The notes beneath the pieces were generated by a model, which did no database searches, was not told where the DNA came from, and worked only from the letters and a program-made list of their open reading frames with translations. A DNA stretch of 64,000 bases from Fodinisporobacter ferrooxydans (GTDB lineage Bacteria; Bacillota; Bacilli; Tumebacillales; MYW30-H2). The stretch spans positions 1,706,501-1,770,500 of the forward strand of contig NZ_CP089291.1 in NCBI RefSeq assembly GCF_022818495.1, read 5' to 3'. Below, piece by piece: positions 63,980-64,000 of the stretch; positions within the stretch are counted from its first letter, which is position 1, and each line of letters begins with the position of its first letter. Made by a program: the position numbers and the translations under genes.

Positions 63980-64000
63980 ATGGATGTAGCTGCTTTGCAA
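63980..64000 (+). CDS. dnaA: probable dnaA, first seven codons (cut by window end)
   Basis: ATG at 63980, preceded by GGAAAGGAGCAAGAGGGA, is followed by six codons (M-D-V-A-A-L-Q) and the window end. The direct neighbourhood of a DnaA-box cluster, which in Bacilli lies just upstream of dnaA, supports the name; seven residues alone do not. The initiator protein melts the origin. Confidence 0.6.

Overview
This window comes from the chromosome of an endospore-forming Gram-positive bacterium of the Bacilli. Support for this: spore-germination genes (a Ger(x)C-type lipoprotein end, two GerPF-like proteins), a T-box leader before trpS, a LutABC lactate system, a coproheme decarboxylase of the HemQ type, strong AGGAGG ribosome binding sites with frequent GTG/TTG starts, and a tsaE-tsaB-rimI-tsaD cluster. 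The 16S rRNA gene could place it exactly, but I cannot run that comparison. An affiliation near Alicyclobacillaceae or relatives is only a guess. The right edge reaches a dense cluster of DnaA boxes followed by the first seven codons of a probable dnaA, so the window appears to be the flank immediately left of oriC.

Layout. 1-7.2 kb: end of a germination operon, GerPF-like protein, CPA1-type Na+/H+ antiporter, DedA protein, two tandem EmrA/HlyD-like adaptors without a pump, DUF1540 protein, lgt and an EamA transporter. 7.3-12.5 kb: a tight three-gene operon encoding a TerB-N/TerB-C-like protein, a BrxD-like (DUF2791) P-loop ATPase and a large DEAD/DEAH helicase, the best candidate here for a poorly described defence or DNA-maintenance system. 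12.5-17.8 kb: pyrophosphatase, second GerPF, small proteins, T-box plus trpS, glycosyltransferase. 17.8-22.3 kb: MarR-controlled multidrug efflux operon with two different adaptors around an EmrB-like pump. 22.5-29.4 kb: S-adenosylhomocysteine hydrolase, class I amidotransferase-like hydrolase, GalT-like protein, ACT protein, DUF1659/DUF2922 pair, DUF1450, a second DedA and a DUF5680-like protein.

29.5-37.9 kb: rRNA operon 16S-23S-5S with two promoters, followed by 23 tRNA genes and a terminator. The 23S-5S spacer carries a tandem repeat. 38-49 kb: aldo/keto reductase, a His-rich protein, and a lactate/glycolate regulon (lutR-glcD-glcF-lutA-lutB-lutC on the minus strand, diverging from the lactate permease lctP) with LutR-type operators. 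At 50-53.5 kb lies a two-gene pyruvate/2-oxoacid:ferredoxin oxidoreductase built from fused subunits, so lactate import, oxidation to pyruvate and pyruvate cleavage sit side by side. 54-63.5 kb: HemQ, Tex, a PAS-GGDEF protein, a degenerate response regulator, thiL, the tsa cluster and pyrE; then oriC.

Non-coding mobile sequences are scattered throughout. A 155-bp MITE-like element occurs three times with 16-bp terminal inverted repeats and 5-bp A/T target duplications. It also has a 50-bp deletion derivative, a truncated copy and two related fragments. A different 161-bp MITE with GAGGCTGTCCC ends lies next to one copy. No transposase, prophage or CRISPR array is visible. All product names come from reading the sequence by eye; no database search was possible.
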